A DNA stretch of 64,000 nt from Leuctra nigra (taxonomy: Eukaryota > Arthropoda > Insecta > Plecoptera > Leuctridae): assembly GCA_934045905.1 (NCBI GenBank), contig OW203769.1, forward strand, positions 15,593,705 to 15,657,704. The letters run 5' to 3'. Both the position numbers and the translations under genes were made by a program. The notes under the pieces were generated by a model, which had not been told where the DNA came from, did no database searches, and worked only from the letters and a program-made list of their open reading frames with translations. Positions within the stretch are counted from its first letter, which is position 1, and each line of letters starts with the position of its first letter. Positions 21,601 to 32,679 of this stretch are shown here, one piece after another.

Positions 21601-24600
21601 ATCCATCTAAATGTTGGTTTTCCAGCTAACTGAGCTCTTTGAATGAAAATCACTGCCAACTTGTTGTAAACAAACAGTAATTTCCTGCTTCTGAGAATGG
21701 GGGGAGGGGAGTCTTTTCCCAGCAGCTGTTGCTTGCTCTAAGAGGCATGCACCTGCCTTTCCTCTGCATTCCAAAACAAACCCAACTTCTCTCCTCCCCT
21801 TCCATTAAGATCGCCATTCAACAGTGTTTAGTCTATTTTATGTCTGTCAGAGCAATGTTTTTTAGACGTAAACATTATATTTTGTCTCCTGATCTAAATG
21901 CAAGGGAAAACATTTTGTTGCGCAAATGTAATATGTTAATAGTGTTGTGTCTAGACACAGTATGAGTAGTCCAGACAGAGTGAGAGGGAAAGGCAGAGAT
22001 AGACAACATGTGGCAGTCTACCACAGCTCTGTTTACAAACATCCACCTTGGATTTACCGGGAAAAAACCTTGGTATGCGTGTATAAGATGCAGGGCTGTT
22101 TTCAGAATCAAAATATTGACATATAATTGCGTCTTATAGGTACACGAGTTAATATGGTACTCTATACATTATTATTTCTTTTATCTATGTGTTTATGTAT
22201 AGAAAGTTATCAAAATAAATACGTTTTAATAATTCAATAGGTATGAAAATATGATCAGAAAGAATAAAACTCTACAAATCTCAAAAAATAAACTTTTGAT
22301 TTTCAAATACAATCTTTGTCTCTTCGAAAACTCAATTTTTTAATTTTCTGAATTCTAGTTACCTGTTGATCATAAACTACGGCTGGTGACAGGCAAAGAA
22401 GAACTGGCCATGTTAAACTGGGTTCATCTTAGCTTGTCCCCGACCGTATTCACATATTTTTTTTAAAAATCACGATTACTAAAACCATTATTACAAACTG
22501 TAATTTTATTTTTTTATTTAAAACGTTGAAAAGAAAGTCTTTCCCTTCTAAACAATGCGCTCACCTCCAACGCCGCCACCGTGTCCTCGAGCGTGTAGAC
22601 CCTGACGTTGTAGTCGACGCCGGCGTGGAGCGCCTGCATGGGCGCGGGCGCGAACACGGCCAGCCGCAGCAGCTTTACCGCCTTGCCGCTCATCGGGCCG
22701 CTCGCCGACTCTCCGACCAGCACCAGGCGGGTCAGCTGGTCGCTCACGAGGTACGCTTGACCGTGGTCCAGTTGCGTGAAGACCGGAGTGTTGATCGTCT
22801 CGTCGCCCAGTGTTACCACCTTCTGCCATACCAACAGATAACATTAGTATTACAAATCAACGATGTCACCTGACCTCATTTTTCATGTTATTTGACACAT
22901 TTTGAAGCCAAAAAGTAGCCATTTTAGCGACTCTAATTGGTTTTACTCTGGACAAAGAAGTGCTGAGCATGCTGAGGCCTTCATAGCTATACTACCCAGA
23001 CGTATAACAACTTATACAGGTAAGAACATAGGAAAGTTTCGGTATGTATCTTTGGTGCAGTGTTTCAGTAGATAGTTTTTCTATTATTACTTACTACTTG
23101 TTAAGCTACTTGTATCCTTTTGCTCAGTAAAAAACAGTGGGGGCGAACGAGGGAGGATGCGTCCCCCACGCTTTTTCAGGGTGGACGCCGCCTGCCCACT
23201 TATTTTTCATAAAATAAAAATTGACTTCAAATTGTGTACAAATCGCGTAGAAAGGCACCAAATTTGGTCCTGAAATACATCATTTTCCCGGGGCTACTTG
23301 CCCCGGACCCACATTATGTTGGGGGGCCCTCCCGAACCTCCATTGTTTTTATAAGTAAATATGTTTCCATGACATTGCCGAGCGCCTGCCCACTTATAAA
23401 CCACTGAGTAAAAATGGTGGCGTACTAACATTCAACCGAAACCCTCAGGCTAGTCGCAGAAACCTTGATAAGTGTCTTACCCTCCAGTTTGTGGGCTCGT
23501 CGAAAGCAGAGTCGCAGCTCCACACCGACACCCGCCAATGGCCGTGCTTCAGACTGGCGCAGTGATTGAAGTTGACGATGCACGGCTTCTTGAACGTCAG
23601 GCCCGCGGGGCCGCACATCACCACCGGGCTCAGTTGCGTCATACCGTCTGCAAACAACACGACACTGTCAGGTCTGACATATGGGATGATTGCTTTACCA
23701 GCGATGACAGAAACATTATAGGTCAAAGAATCAACTAGTATTTATAAGCATTTTAATCCTTCTTGCGGGGTCATATGGATCCAAACTTTGATGCTGTCAG
23801 TTAAAGCGAAAACATGTTCAGATGATGAAATTTTGAGGATATCATTGACGAGTAATAAAATGTTGGAATTTATAAGGGAAATGTAAAGTGGCGAAGTTTT
23901 AAAAGGTATAAATTTATCTTGTTTCGGCCGTAGGAACTATGGAGAGAGGTTAATATGAAGAAGGTGGAAAGAGAAAATAATTGTCGTTTCCAGATGATGA
24001 TAATAAAAAGTTGATGATGACGAAGAGGATGAAGGAAAGAAGTATGAAGGATGAAAAGGAGGAGATGAAGAAGAAAGAGGAGGACGAAAGAAGTGAAAGC
24101 TCTTGAAGATGAACGAAGGAAGAGGAAGGGTCTGATGATGGAAGCTAAGCAGTCAGTCTGCTCCCTGAGTGGTCCTTGAGTGCTACTCACCTGGCAGCTT
24201 GGGTCTGTATCTGTCCTCCCTCAGCACGGCAAGGAACACCTCCTCCTTGTGACCTCGACTGAGTGCCCCCTCGGGGATGTTGAGCGAGACGCCGCACTCG
24301 GCCAGACTGAGCCTGGCGCCTGCCGACGTCACAGTGGCGCGCGTCATGCACTCGGCGTCGACGCCGGAAGTCACGACGGCGACGTCGTAGGCAGAGTCCC
24401 CGCGCGACGCAGCTGGCGGAGGAAACAGTTCAACATTAGTCACACACTCTTGCAGATGGAGGAGGAAGATGAAGGGGAAGATTTCTCCCCGAGAAATAAA
24501 ATAGAATCCACACAATATGCTAATTTTTTTGGTAAATGATACTCAACTTTTTAAGTTGTTAAAAGATCACTTTAAAGTCAAATTACGGAATTGACAGGCA

Positions 24601-27600
24601 GTTTTTGCTACGAGTAAAGCTGTAAAAACCCTAAAGAAATTTGTCCTTTCAAAATAAGACATTTTTGAGCGAGCGTAGCGAGCGTCACCACGGTACTCTT
24701 ATGGCACTTTCTCTGTGTGTTTTTTTTTTTTTTGTGGTCACAGCCCAGGTCAAACCGCTCAAGCAATCGATCTGAAATTTTGTACACATACTAACGTAAT
24801 CTATGAGATCCCTGGGATCGTTTTTGAAGGGGCTCCCGTGATTGGTTCAAATTTTAAAAAAATTATCTTTTGATTGGATGCTTTGATCAATTTGAAATTT
24901 AGCAAAAACATTGCAACCAACATTGTACCCAATCATAAAAAGTTTCAGCCAAATCCTTCTATTGGTTAAAATTTAAAACCATTTTTCATGTGATTTTTGA
25001 CATTTAAACTAGAACAGATTGACCGATCAACTTTAAACTTCGCGTGGTCATTGGTACCAACATTTGAGGTATTTTTGCCAATTTTCAGTCTAATCTGTCG
25101 TTATTTTCAAAAGTTTTGTCATTTAAAGGTCATTTTATTCCGTAATCTTGAAAAATGTATACTAAATTGTCATCCCTGCCTTCTTTAAGCTTCTGCTCCA
25201 AGGCAAGGCCTGTAGAGCAGCCAAGCTATCCACTATGTAAAGTAAAATGAAAGCATTTTTGAGCTAGCGCATAAAATCGGATGCAGTACAAAGGACAAAT
25301 CCTCTAATTGGTTTAAGTTTAAATAATATCTTCTGATTGGTCGACAATCAAAATGTTCACATTAAGTTCAAATTTTGCATGGTGATCAAGACCAACTTAA
25401 TATAAAATTTTACATATTGTATTGTATATTATTGTAATTTACGAGTTTAGAATGGGATGTTACAAGAGATTTCTGGAGGGCGGCAGAGATTTCTGGAGAA
25501 GGTATGTAGGTAAGACTTCACGACACAATGGATCTGTTATTCATCCAGAGTATTATGGAGATTGAAAAATTGCAGAGAAAATAGTCTTGTGCCGTGTCGT
25601 GCATCGTTACTATGGGGATGTTGCATGTTCTGTGCTCGCTCATCAACGCGTTACACTGAGCGTTTTCCTAGTAGGGGGACATTGAGACAAACCATAGTCC
25701 TTCCTGCAGTTATTGAGCTAAAATAACATCACTTCAGAATGTGATGTCTTGAACATGGTATCAAAAGACCACTCAAATCTGTACACCCGAGGTAGAAAGA
25801 CGGTAGTCCACTATCTCGATTGTACATTGCCCGCACTTTTACAAAGATATTATCCAGCTCTATCAATTGCCATTTTACTGATGTCATGAAAATACATTAT
25901 AGTATTCTCTTTCACAAAGACTGGTATCACCATTACAAATATGATCAGATGAACACAGAATTATTAGTTTTTGAGCTCAACCTCAAGAATCATTGAAATG
26001 GACTTCTTGCCTTCCATCTCTGAGGTACAGAATGTTATGTGTTCTGAAAGAATCTTGTATTTTACGCGTCAAAGAAAGCTGACACGGCGAAGACTTGACG
26101 TTCATTATGAAAACTTTCTGCTTTGAAGTGACGTTAAGGGTTCTAGAGGCAGATCCGATGTCATAGAGTGGAAGATTATCTCTGGAGCACTTGCTAAGAT
26201 TATAAGTTGATATCGCGCCTGAATACAAAGCTGTTGAAGGTTTTAACTTTGGCACGATCCCAAAGTTTTTACCAGTTCACACTTATTCATTAAAAAGACT
26301 GCATAGAAAATACATCCGAAGTAAATAACTACAGTGCAAGATTTAAAAGTAAGAAAAAAGTTGAGATAAGTAGTAAAACTTATTTCTCAAAGACATGGCT
26401 CATTTATTGGTCCCAAACTGTATACCTATGTAATCCAATGCTTACAAAGCAGACTGTATTATTCTAGCGTTTTGTGACTCAAAACAGAAGACAAAAATTG
26501 AGCAGAAACGGTAAAATAAACATTCTGATAAGTCATAGAATTAATTTGGGCAGTGAGAAAAACCTGCTTGTGCTCTTGAAGATTGGAGAAGCTAGGATAA
26601 ACGAGTTACTTTGTTTCATTTTGTAAATTCAAATTAAGCTAGAAAAACTGAAAATTGACACAAATTAGTGCAGCAGATTTCACTAATTTTTCAGCATTTT
26701 GAAAAGAGGTAATTTGGGATTTGTAGTGGTCCATATCAAAGTAGTGTCCCGTTTAGGGACGGAGGGCGCAAATAAGGGGTATAAAGATTTTAGAAATATA
26801 TGAAATGAAAACAGTTTCGGATCAAATTTAGGTTTTTAAAAAAAAATTATGACCTTTCCTGATCGAACCAAAGACCTCCTCCCATCCTACAAAGCCAGGT
26901 GGGCAGGGGGGGGGGAGGGGAGATTAACCTACTTGACGAGCAGAAGCTGCTGACGCTGTGCTCGCTGCCGGACATCTTGCCCCTGCCGGCGACGTCCAGC
27001 GGCGGCGTGGAGGCGGTGCTGGAGGTCGACGGCGACGACGTGCCCGCGTGCGGCGGCGTCGACAGATGCGGCACGTCGTAGTGATGCTCGGAGCAGGAGC
27101 GCGAGAGGGTGGCGCCGCCGTGGTCGTCGCGCCCTCTGTACGGGTACTCGTAGCACGGCGGCACGAGCACCACTGACGCCGCGCACAAGTCCGGCGGCTG
27201 CTGCAGCGAGAGGTTCTTCTTGTCGTCGTCGGGGAAGTACTCGGCTTGGTACTCTGCGGACATCGTCAGACAACATCGTCAGAACATGGAGCAACGAAGC
27301 AAAGAAACTCAAATGTCGCGCCCAACTTTATTTCAATTTTGTCTACATTCCTCTTTTCACCCTCGTTCAGAATACCGGGTGGCGCAAAAACAAATCTCCC
27401 TGATTGTGAGGTCTCTGAAATTTGTACACATTTTAGAAAACATACAAAATTTAATATGTGCAAGTTTAAAAAACATCACTATAGTAGGAAAAATGTTACA
27501 GCTGTCAAAAAATTGATTATACGGAGCTGAAATAGCGCGCGTCCAGAGGCTGTTTCTTCAAAACTACATACGATATCAAGCTGAAAATTTCAAATTATAT

Positions 27601-30600
27601 TAAGAATATATTAAGATCGATTGTGTAAAAACATCAATCAATTTAAATGAATGGAACGAAAATTATGGAATCTTGAAGTTGGAATGGAATCTCCTCCTTG
27701 ACTGGGTTTTATCATCATATTCCCTCAGCCGACAGGCAAATGCTGGGAAGGTACCCTACTAAAATGCCACGACCGCCTCCTTCCCACCTTCCATCCTCAC
27801 CTTACTTTTCATCATCATCTCCCAATCATCATCATAATCATTAATCCGTCGCCATTAGCCTCGCTGCAGAACAGTGCGACGACTACTACTTCAATTTCCC
27901 CTTCCCAAGTGAATTTCAAATTGGTACTGTCATAGAGGTAAGAAGGGTACTGCTATCTCTAACCCGAGGCTTCCGATCTTACTGACTTTTTTACTAGACA
28001 TTTACCTTCCATATTCTATATAAAACTCGAAAGAAGCTTCCATTTTCCGTCACGATAATCCAATCAAGTCTCATTGGCAAATTATATACTTGTCCGGGAA
28101 ATAAGCCGGAAGAGCTAATGAAGACTTGAGTCTTCTCTTTGTTACTGAACTGTAGGTAGTTAGAGATCCTTTGAAGATGACAGGGACGAAATTGAAACAC
28201 AAATTCCTCGAGAATTCCATAAAACAACGAGTTGGTCTTTTAATAAAGACATGGTAAATGTCACAAGCTTCTTTATCCTCGAGGAAAATGGCTTCGTTAT
28301 TGCATTAGTTGACGTCGCGTCGTGCGAATAGACAGGCTAATGCGCGGGAAAACATTTTAAAATGTGTTCCATTTTATGATAGGTTGTGACGTAATCGTGG
28401 TGATTGGATGAAGTACGACGGAAGTTTAAAGTTCTTTATCTTGAATATCAATAATGATGTTGAATTACATTGAGATTATGGGTTTTAAGGAAAACTTCCA
28501 GGAAGCGAAAAATATCTGACCGAACCAGGACTCGAACCCAGCACCTCTCACTTGACGGGCGAGAGCTCTACCAACTGAGCTATTTATACCTGGTAGGACA
28601 AATGGAATAATGTTAACACTTTAAAATCTTACTAAGTAGATCAGAATTGACACAAAAAGGCTCCATTTCTTGGAAATGTACCATCTTTTTCATTCTTTTC
28701 ACTTATTCAAGGAGTAAAAGCTCAACCGCAATCTGAATTTAAAGCAAATTTTCGACAACATTAAATTGCATAAATTTCGAAATAATTCGAACCTTTTGTG
28801 TGAATTCATCCCCTATTTCTTGGGGTAGAGTAACCAAATATTTGTACGTCTGTTTAACAAACATACCAATCATAGAAATCGGTCCCCGTCTTCGTGAAAA
28901 TGCATTTGGAAACAATAACATGAACCGTCATATTCGCACAGCCATGTTTCACGGCCCCGATTATAACAACACAAATCAGAATCACTGCCAGTGTTGTTCC
29001 ATCGGAAGATTGACTTTCAAGTGTATATCCGGGGGGAGGGGGGCTGCTCATTAAAAGCAAGAATAATAGACGCAGGGGCGGCAGACGGCGGGCTGTTGTA
29101 CAAACACGCCCCCCCCCCCCCCTGCACGGGGCATGATAATTAGGCGCTGTGTCACTCAGTATAGCGTCTCAGATGCAGAGAGCACGTGGTATGTTAATGA
29201 GAGTAGCAGATTCTGGAGGATTTGTCACCGGGTTTATAGACGACTATGAAGCTAGATTGATTATTTTGGGGCTACCAAAATGTACGAACATGAGGAGTAA
29301 TACACAATTATTTTAATAACTATTTTATTTACAAATTAGTTAAACCGCCATTAATTTTGTTCGAAATTTTAGAAACTCGACAATTCTAGAACGTGTTCCC
29401 AATTCCATTCTGATGGAATCCGGTCAAGGTCATGAGAATGTAATGAATTCCATCAGAATTGGGAACTTAAAAGTTCTAAAATAGGGCCCCAGAATTCGTA
29501 TATTGGTGTGTTATTTTTATGAATTTTAGCAAAAATTACAGATAAATTGTAAATTTTTTAAGATTCTACTAATTTTACACCGTATTTTACAAATTTTAGA
29601 CTGAAGAAGCAATTTTATTAGCTTATTATTTATAACCGACGTTGCCATTTTTACCAAACGACCCATAATATCTTAATTTTGTTAAAACCTGTAAACGTAA
29701 TTAAACAACGGATTTCCAATAGTAAAATTAACGCACTTTGGCAATTTCGCACAGGATCCAGGTTTGGTTTAATTGTGCGAAGTTTTGTTTCCAGGATGCG
29801 AAATGTAATTCCTGAGTTAAGATTGCTCGAGTCTCGCGCCGTTAACTCGCGCTAACTCGCGTTAAGTTTATAACTGTCGTTAACTCTGCATATGACTCGA
29901 GCAGGGGGATTACCTGTGCTTAGCAGCTGGTTAATGCCAGAGTTAAACGTATTACATTTCATAGCAGTTTATGTGAGACTTACAATAATGCGGTATTGGA
30001 GAAGCCATGACATTTCACTGGCGCATTTAAATAAAATAGCTAACTTATCTTATTTATTAGTATAAAAAATAAAACTCTACATATAGCTTTTGTCTCAAAA
30101 AGAATTTACATTCTCACCACAGCTTAAACAAAACTTGAGAATAATAGTAGTCTGGCCAGATTTTGGCTGAAATATAATTCTAATAGACGAGATTTTTTTT
30201 TCAAGATCTATTAATTACAAGCAAATTTCCCAATTTTCAAAAAACTATTTTCCAATTTTGTTGAAACACCTGCTCAAAATGATTAAAACCAATTATTTAC
30301 CTATTTTGTGTGTGTTTTTTATGTTTTATTTTGAAGTTCTGCTTGCTGTTTTAACTTAAATTTAAATTAAATTAGCTTAAAATAGCTTAAATTTTTGCAA
30401 TTTCTTAGTAAACTTTAGAAAAATAAAAATAAAAAACGCAATTTTTTAAAAAATGTTAATATTTTAATATACTATATGTACTTATTTAATTAATCTTTTT
30501 AAATTGATTCGTTTGCCTTCGATTCTTTCCCATCAATTCGAAAATGATTTAACCAACCGAACCCCCGATGTCTCAATAGCCTCAGCAATAAGTCAAGCAG

Positions 30601-32679
30601 AAACGTCATAAATCCCACAAGCGAGTAACTAAATGAGTTCCCCACATCCCGAGCCACAACAAAGCAAGACGAAAACCAATTAAACATCACAAGTGCGCGA
30701 TGTTTCGCAACAGCGAGTGTACTCTCTAATTGCCCGCCACCGCCTTGTGGATGTCGCCTCCGGTGTGCATAATCACGTCGGCGGTGGAGAGATGACAAAT
30801 GAAACATTGCCACCTGGCGGCTGTCACTGTCAACAATCAGACGTCGAACACGCGTAGCTGATGAATCGGGCTGCCACGAGGCCGTGAAATTGTTTCTTTG
30901 CCGCTGATTGGCGTTCCCAGGGGAGCAGGGGGATTCGGAGGGATTCGGATGGATTTAGGGGAGAGTTGTTTACTTTTTGATGAATTAAGTGAGGAAACCA
31001 ATTGTTCTTTCGGAGTATATGATTACAGCCGGCCGTCAAGACTTGCCTGGGTTACATATGAGCTTCTTTAGACTTTCTTTCTACTTTTAGACGTCTTTTT
31101 TGGACCATAATAATGCGCTAGTAAAATAAGATGGCTGAAGAAACCAGTGCCCCCACCAGGGGCGTAAGAAGGGGTGATCTCCCCCCTTCCCTCTCTTTTA
31201 TCTCTTCCCTATCTTTTTATACCTACATCTATATGTCACTATACAAATATGCTTAAAAAGTGTTCAAATCGCGTAGAAACGCACCAAATGCAATGAAAAT
31301 GCAATACATTTCAGAGGCTGTAAGTACGCCCCGGACTTGCATGTCATTGGGGGGCCCTTCCCGAGACCCCCCCCCCCGTAGTCTACGTAGTCAAGAGTAT
31401 CTCCAACTAAAGTTATTTTTGAATATTATCACCCCCTTGCACATTTAGTTCCTACGCGCCTGTGCACACCACAGTCTTCTTGACGCCTCTTTAAGAAGGT
31501 CGTGATCAAAACAAGTGTAATCTGTCAACATGCTGCTTTGGGTGAATAAAAGCGTAGGCGCGCCTTCCCAGGCGCTCAGGAAGAGGGGATAGGGGGGATT
31601 GGAAAAATATCCCCCCCCCCATTCACTATACAAAATTAAAAAACGCCCTGCGGGGCAATAATAGGGAGTCACCTATTTGTTATAATCTGTGCTGCACTTT
31701 AGCATCCCAGAATCGATTTTAACATGTAAATATTCGAAAAAATTCCCTGCGGAACAACATTTTAAGTTTTTTGCTTTAGTTTGTGCATTTTAAAGCGCCA
31801 GAATCACTGTAACTGGTTTAAATTCCAAAAAACGCCCTGCGTGGCTAAAGCTGGGGGGGCTTTGCCCACCACCGGTCCTCCTTCCGGATGTCGCATTCCC
31901 CCCTCTCCCCCCCCCCCCCCTTAATGTTAGTAGTTCCTACGCGCCTGGCAACGTCTATATAATACTCTCTTCTAAAGGTTGAGCCGAGCGAGTGATTTCA
32001 GTATTTGGAAGTATTCGGCGTTTCCCACTTCGTGACGTCAACACAGCCGGCAACTGCTTGATAGTCTGTATGCGCTGGCATGAGATTTAGATAGAAATGT
32101 CCTACTCCATGACGTCACGGAGTAGGACAAAGCCGAATACTTCCGAGTACTGAAATCCCTCGATCGGTTCAACCTTTAGAAGAGAGTATTGTATAGACGT
32201 TGCGCGCCTGGTAGACACTGAGGTACAGTATGTTCAAATCTTCTTTACAATGATTATGGAGGTGGAAGATGGCAACGAAAATGATGACGTACCACGCTAG
32301 CACCAACACAACAAAATGAAAATTGCTAGAACTTAGGTGGCACATTTCAAGTTAGCGGATTCACTTTGGAACATTTAGGTTGGCAAAGTGTGAATTCAGG
32401 TGGAAGGTCTGAATGGGCTGCTTAGTTACACCCTAACGGCGTTGTAAGCGTAAATTGAACAGCCTGTACGTTACACTTTCTATTGTGTCGTGATTTAGTA
32501 ATAGCTTGTACGAATGAGGTTATGGTACGTACCGGAAGCCGCCATGTTGTACATGCTGTGGTCGCGACCCTTGCGCCTGAGCATGCGCACCAGGAACACG
32601 GCCACTAGAGTGAACACTGCGAAGGCCACGGCCAGGCCGATGTACAAGGCCACGTCGGTTTCCACCTCGGCGCGCGTGG
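18510..32679 (-). CDS. UNC5: UNC5 netrin receptor, 3' nine exons (transmembrane segment to stop)
   Basis: UNC5 proteins are single-pass receptors for netrin that mediate axon repulsion and, without ligand, apoptosis. Nine minus-strand exons join with matching phases: 32679-32533, 27253-26933, 24412-24191, 23647-23481, 22822-22565, 21216-21070, 20312-20130, 19590-19391 and 18681-18510. They encode about 605 residues. In order these are a transmembrane helix, a juxtamembrane linker rich in Ser/Pro/His, a ZU5 domain (GVSLNIPEGAL), a UPA domain, and a C-terminal death domain (RYINYFATKASPT) ending at TAA. The extracellular Ig and TSP1 modules are not in the window; they must lie beyond 64000 or in the gap. 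Introns contain a hAT MITE, a TA-flanked element and a Helentron-like element. Family assignment is very secure. Only the missing 5' half makes this partial. Confidence 0.96.
18758..19220. mobile_element. hAT-like MITE rich in GATTCC, copy 2, in UNC5 intron
   Basis: Termini TAGAGATCGGCCGATTCC and GAATCGGCCCAACTCTA are near-perfect inverted repeats. Exact 8-bp duplications ATCAGAAC lie at 18750-18757 and 19221-19228. Same family as the element at 12049. It sits 76 bases upstream (in the UNC5 sense) of the last exon. Confidence 0.9.
19391..19590 (-). CDS. UNC5: UNC5 exon: start of death domain
   Basis: Encodes VPASPALPRALTVTTSSG..., a Ser/Thr-rich linker, then FRFTRSLRKQLCQCLDPPN and DWRMLAQRLNVDR, the first helices of the UNC5 death domain. 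The acceptor is TTGCGCAG and the donor GTACGC. 200 bases, ending after two bases of an Arg codon that the last exon completes. Confidence 0.95.
20130..20312 (-). CDS. UNC5: UNC5 exon: end of UPA domain
   Basis: Encodes 61 residues, EIPFPHIWSSTHNHLHCSFT through ERCEARPASVAFRV and VFRIAQDFHHVSTS, matching the conserved region before the death domain in UNC5. Acceptor GTATTCCAG, donor GTACGT, phase 0 at both ends. Confidence 0.95.
21070..21216 (-). CDS. UNC5: UNC5 exon: UPA domain, middle
   Basis: Encodes 49 residues beginning GVLQLEKRLGG and including SLCLSIEDIGPGWKSKPQADYQ-type sequence (SLCLSIEDIGPGW). This is the UPA region of UNC5. Acceptor GCATTTCAG, donor GTACAG, phase 0 at both ends. 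Confidence 0.95.
21454..22157. mobile_element. TA-flanked element with CCGTATTAACTCGTGTATAA termini, in UNC5 intron
   Basis: The left end CCGTATTAACTCGTGTATAA is mirrored by GTACACGAGTTAATATGG at the right. TA dinucleotides flank both ends (21452-21453 and 22158-22159). GTGTATAAGACGCA is repeated inside both ends. About 0.7 kb with no transposase, so non-autonomous. Superfamily not certain; Tc1/mariner-pogo-like on the TA target. Confidence 0.65.
22565..22822 (-). CDS. UNC5: UNC5 exon: ZU5-UPA junction and UPA
   Basis: Encodes 86 residues: KVVTLGDETINTPVFTQLD, then QAYLVSDQLTRLVLVGES and VDYNVRVYTLEDTVAALE. FTQLD..YLVSDQLTRLVLVGE closely matches the UNC5 UPA start. Acceptor GTATGGCAG, donor GTGAGC, phase 0. 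Confidence 0.95.
23481..23647 (-). CDS. UNC5: UNC5 exon: second half of ZU5 domain
   Basis: Encodes DGMTQLSPVVMCGPAGLTFK, then KPCIVNFNHCASLKHGHW and FDEPTNWR. LSPVV.CGP.GL.F..P..+.F.HCA is the classic ZU5 second half. Acceptor GTTTGCAG, donor GTAAGA. The first two bases finish an Asp codon from the previous exon. Confidence 0.95.
23930..24135 (+). other. Purine-rich tract in UNC5 intron
   Basis: About 200 bases dominated by GAAGAAGG, GATGATGA and GAGGA runs on the plus strand, so the UNC5 transcript carries a pyrimidine-rich tract just downstream of the donor at 24190. Function unknown; probably simple-sequence drift. Confidence 0.6.
24191..24412 (-). CDS. UNC5: UNC5 exon: first half of ZU5 domain
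   Basis: Encodes ASRGDSAYDVAVV, then ARLSLAECGVSLNIPEGALS and HKEEVFLAVLREDRYRPKLP. GVSL.IPEGAL....EE..L.V is the ZU5 entry motif. Acceptor CCGCCAG, donor GTGAGT. Phases (2 bases in, 1 base out) match both neighbours. Confidence 0.95.
24665..25671 (+). mobile_element. Helentron-like (GAGCGAGCG family) repeat, copy 2, in UNC5 intron
   Basis: Starts TTGAGCGAGCGTAGCGAGCG. Ends GTGCTCGCTCATCAACGCG, then TTACACTGAGCGTTTTCCTA and GT. It has the same AACGC/GCGTT terminal hairpin as the other copies. The interior holds repeated blocks like GATCTGAAATTTTGTACACA and ACCAACATTGTACCCAATC. Confidence 0.55.
26933..27253 (-). CDS. UNC5: UNC5 exon: juxtamembrane cytoplasmic linker
   Basis: Encodes about 107 residues: EYQAEYFPDDDKKNLSLQQP just inside the membrane, then a low-complexity Ser/Thr/Pro/His stretch, ending MSGSEHSVSSFCSS. 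Acceptor GTCCGCAG, donor GTAGGT. Phases 1 and 1 match the transmembrane and ZU5 exons. Its very high GC leaves three long frames open; splice phase and neighbours pick this one. Confidence 0.9.
27700..27890 (+). repeat. SINE (TCATCATC-tail family), 5'-truncated copy
   Basis: Shares CCCTCAGCCGACAGGCAAAT, the block CACGACCGCCTCCTTCCCAC and the tail CCTCGCTGCAGAACAGTGCG with the fuller copy at 38004. The tRNA-like head is absent. Confidence 0.7.
28510..28595 (-). repeat. tRNA-like sequence, probable SINE head
   Basis: The minus strand reads TAGCTCAGTTGGTAGAGC (A box) and GGTTCGAGTCC (B box). The acceptor arms do not pair and the anticodon loop is 11 bases, so it is not a working tRNA. It is most likely a tRNA-derived retroposon fragment. 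Confidence 0.6.
29373..29490. repeat. Short MITE (TTCTAGAACGTG family), copy 1
   Basis: The block TTCTAGAACGTGTTCCCAAT then GATGGAATCCGGTCAAGG ends GAATTGGGAACTTAAAAGTT, giving imperfect inverted termini. A second copy lies at 47005-47115. Confidence 0.55.
31157..31462. mobile_element. MITE with GGCGCGTAGGAA-type termini (CCGGGG-hairpin family)
   Basis: The left end CAGGGGCGTAAGAA is mirrored by TTCCTACGCGCCTG at the right. It contains GTTCAAATCGCGTAGAAACG and GCCCCGGACTTGCAT blocks shared with copies at about 23140-23400, 32770-33120, 45978-46262 and 61640-61920. Confidence 0.6.
31553..32215. mobile_element. Second GGCGCGTAGGAA-type element carrying CCCTGCGGGG modules
   Basis: Starts near GCGTAGGCGCGCCTTCC and ends TAGTTCCTACGCGCCTGG. 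The interior repeats AAACGCCCTGCGGGGCAA and GCATTTTAAAGCGCCAGAAT, the same modules found inside the CAGGGGTC hAT copies. A Mutator-like foldback (31949-32202) is inserted at its right end. Confidence 0.5.
31949..32202. mobile_element. Mutator-like foldback MITE, 254 bp, ~75-bp inverted repeats
   Basis: The left end CAACGTCTATATAATACTCT is mirrored by AGAGTATTGTATAGACGTTG at the right. The inverted arms run about 75 bases, to GAAGTATTCGGC and its complement. The 9-base flank CGCGCCTGG is duplicated on both sides. Long arms plus a 9-bp duplication fit Mutator-type elements. Confidence 0.75.
32533..32679 (-). CDS. UNC5: UNC5 exon: transmembrane segment
   Basis: Encodes TRAEVETDVALYIGLAVAFA, then VFTLVAVFLVRMLRRKGRD and HSMYNMAAS. 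The hydrophobic run of about 22 residues from VALYIGL is the membrane helix, followed by the basic stop-transfer RMLRRKGR. Acceptor GTGTTACAG, donor GTACGT. One base is left over for a Glu codon shared with the next exon. It starts in phase 1, so at least one more exon lies upstream. Confidence 0.94.

Noticed and set aside
23445..23726. 93-codon single-exon frame on the minus strand
   Set aside because: It reads through the UNC5 ZU5 exon into the introns on both sides.
26929..27312. Two further long frames across the UNC5 juxtamembrane exon
   Set aside because: They are shadows of a GC-rich exon. Only the frame used here fits both splice phases.
28510..28595. A possible functional tRNA gene on the minus strand
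   Set aside because: A and B boxes are good, but the acceptor arms do not pair and the anticodon loop would be 11 bases. Treated as SINE-derived.
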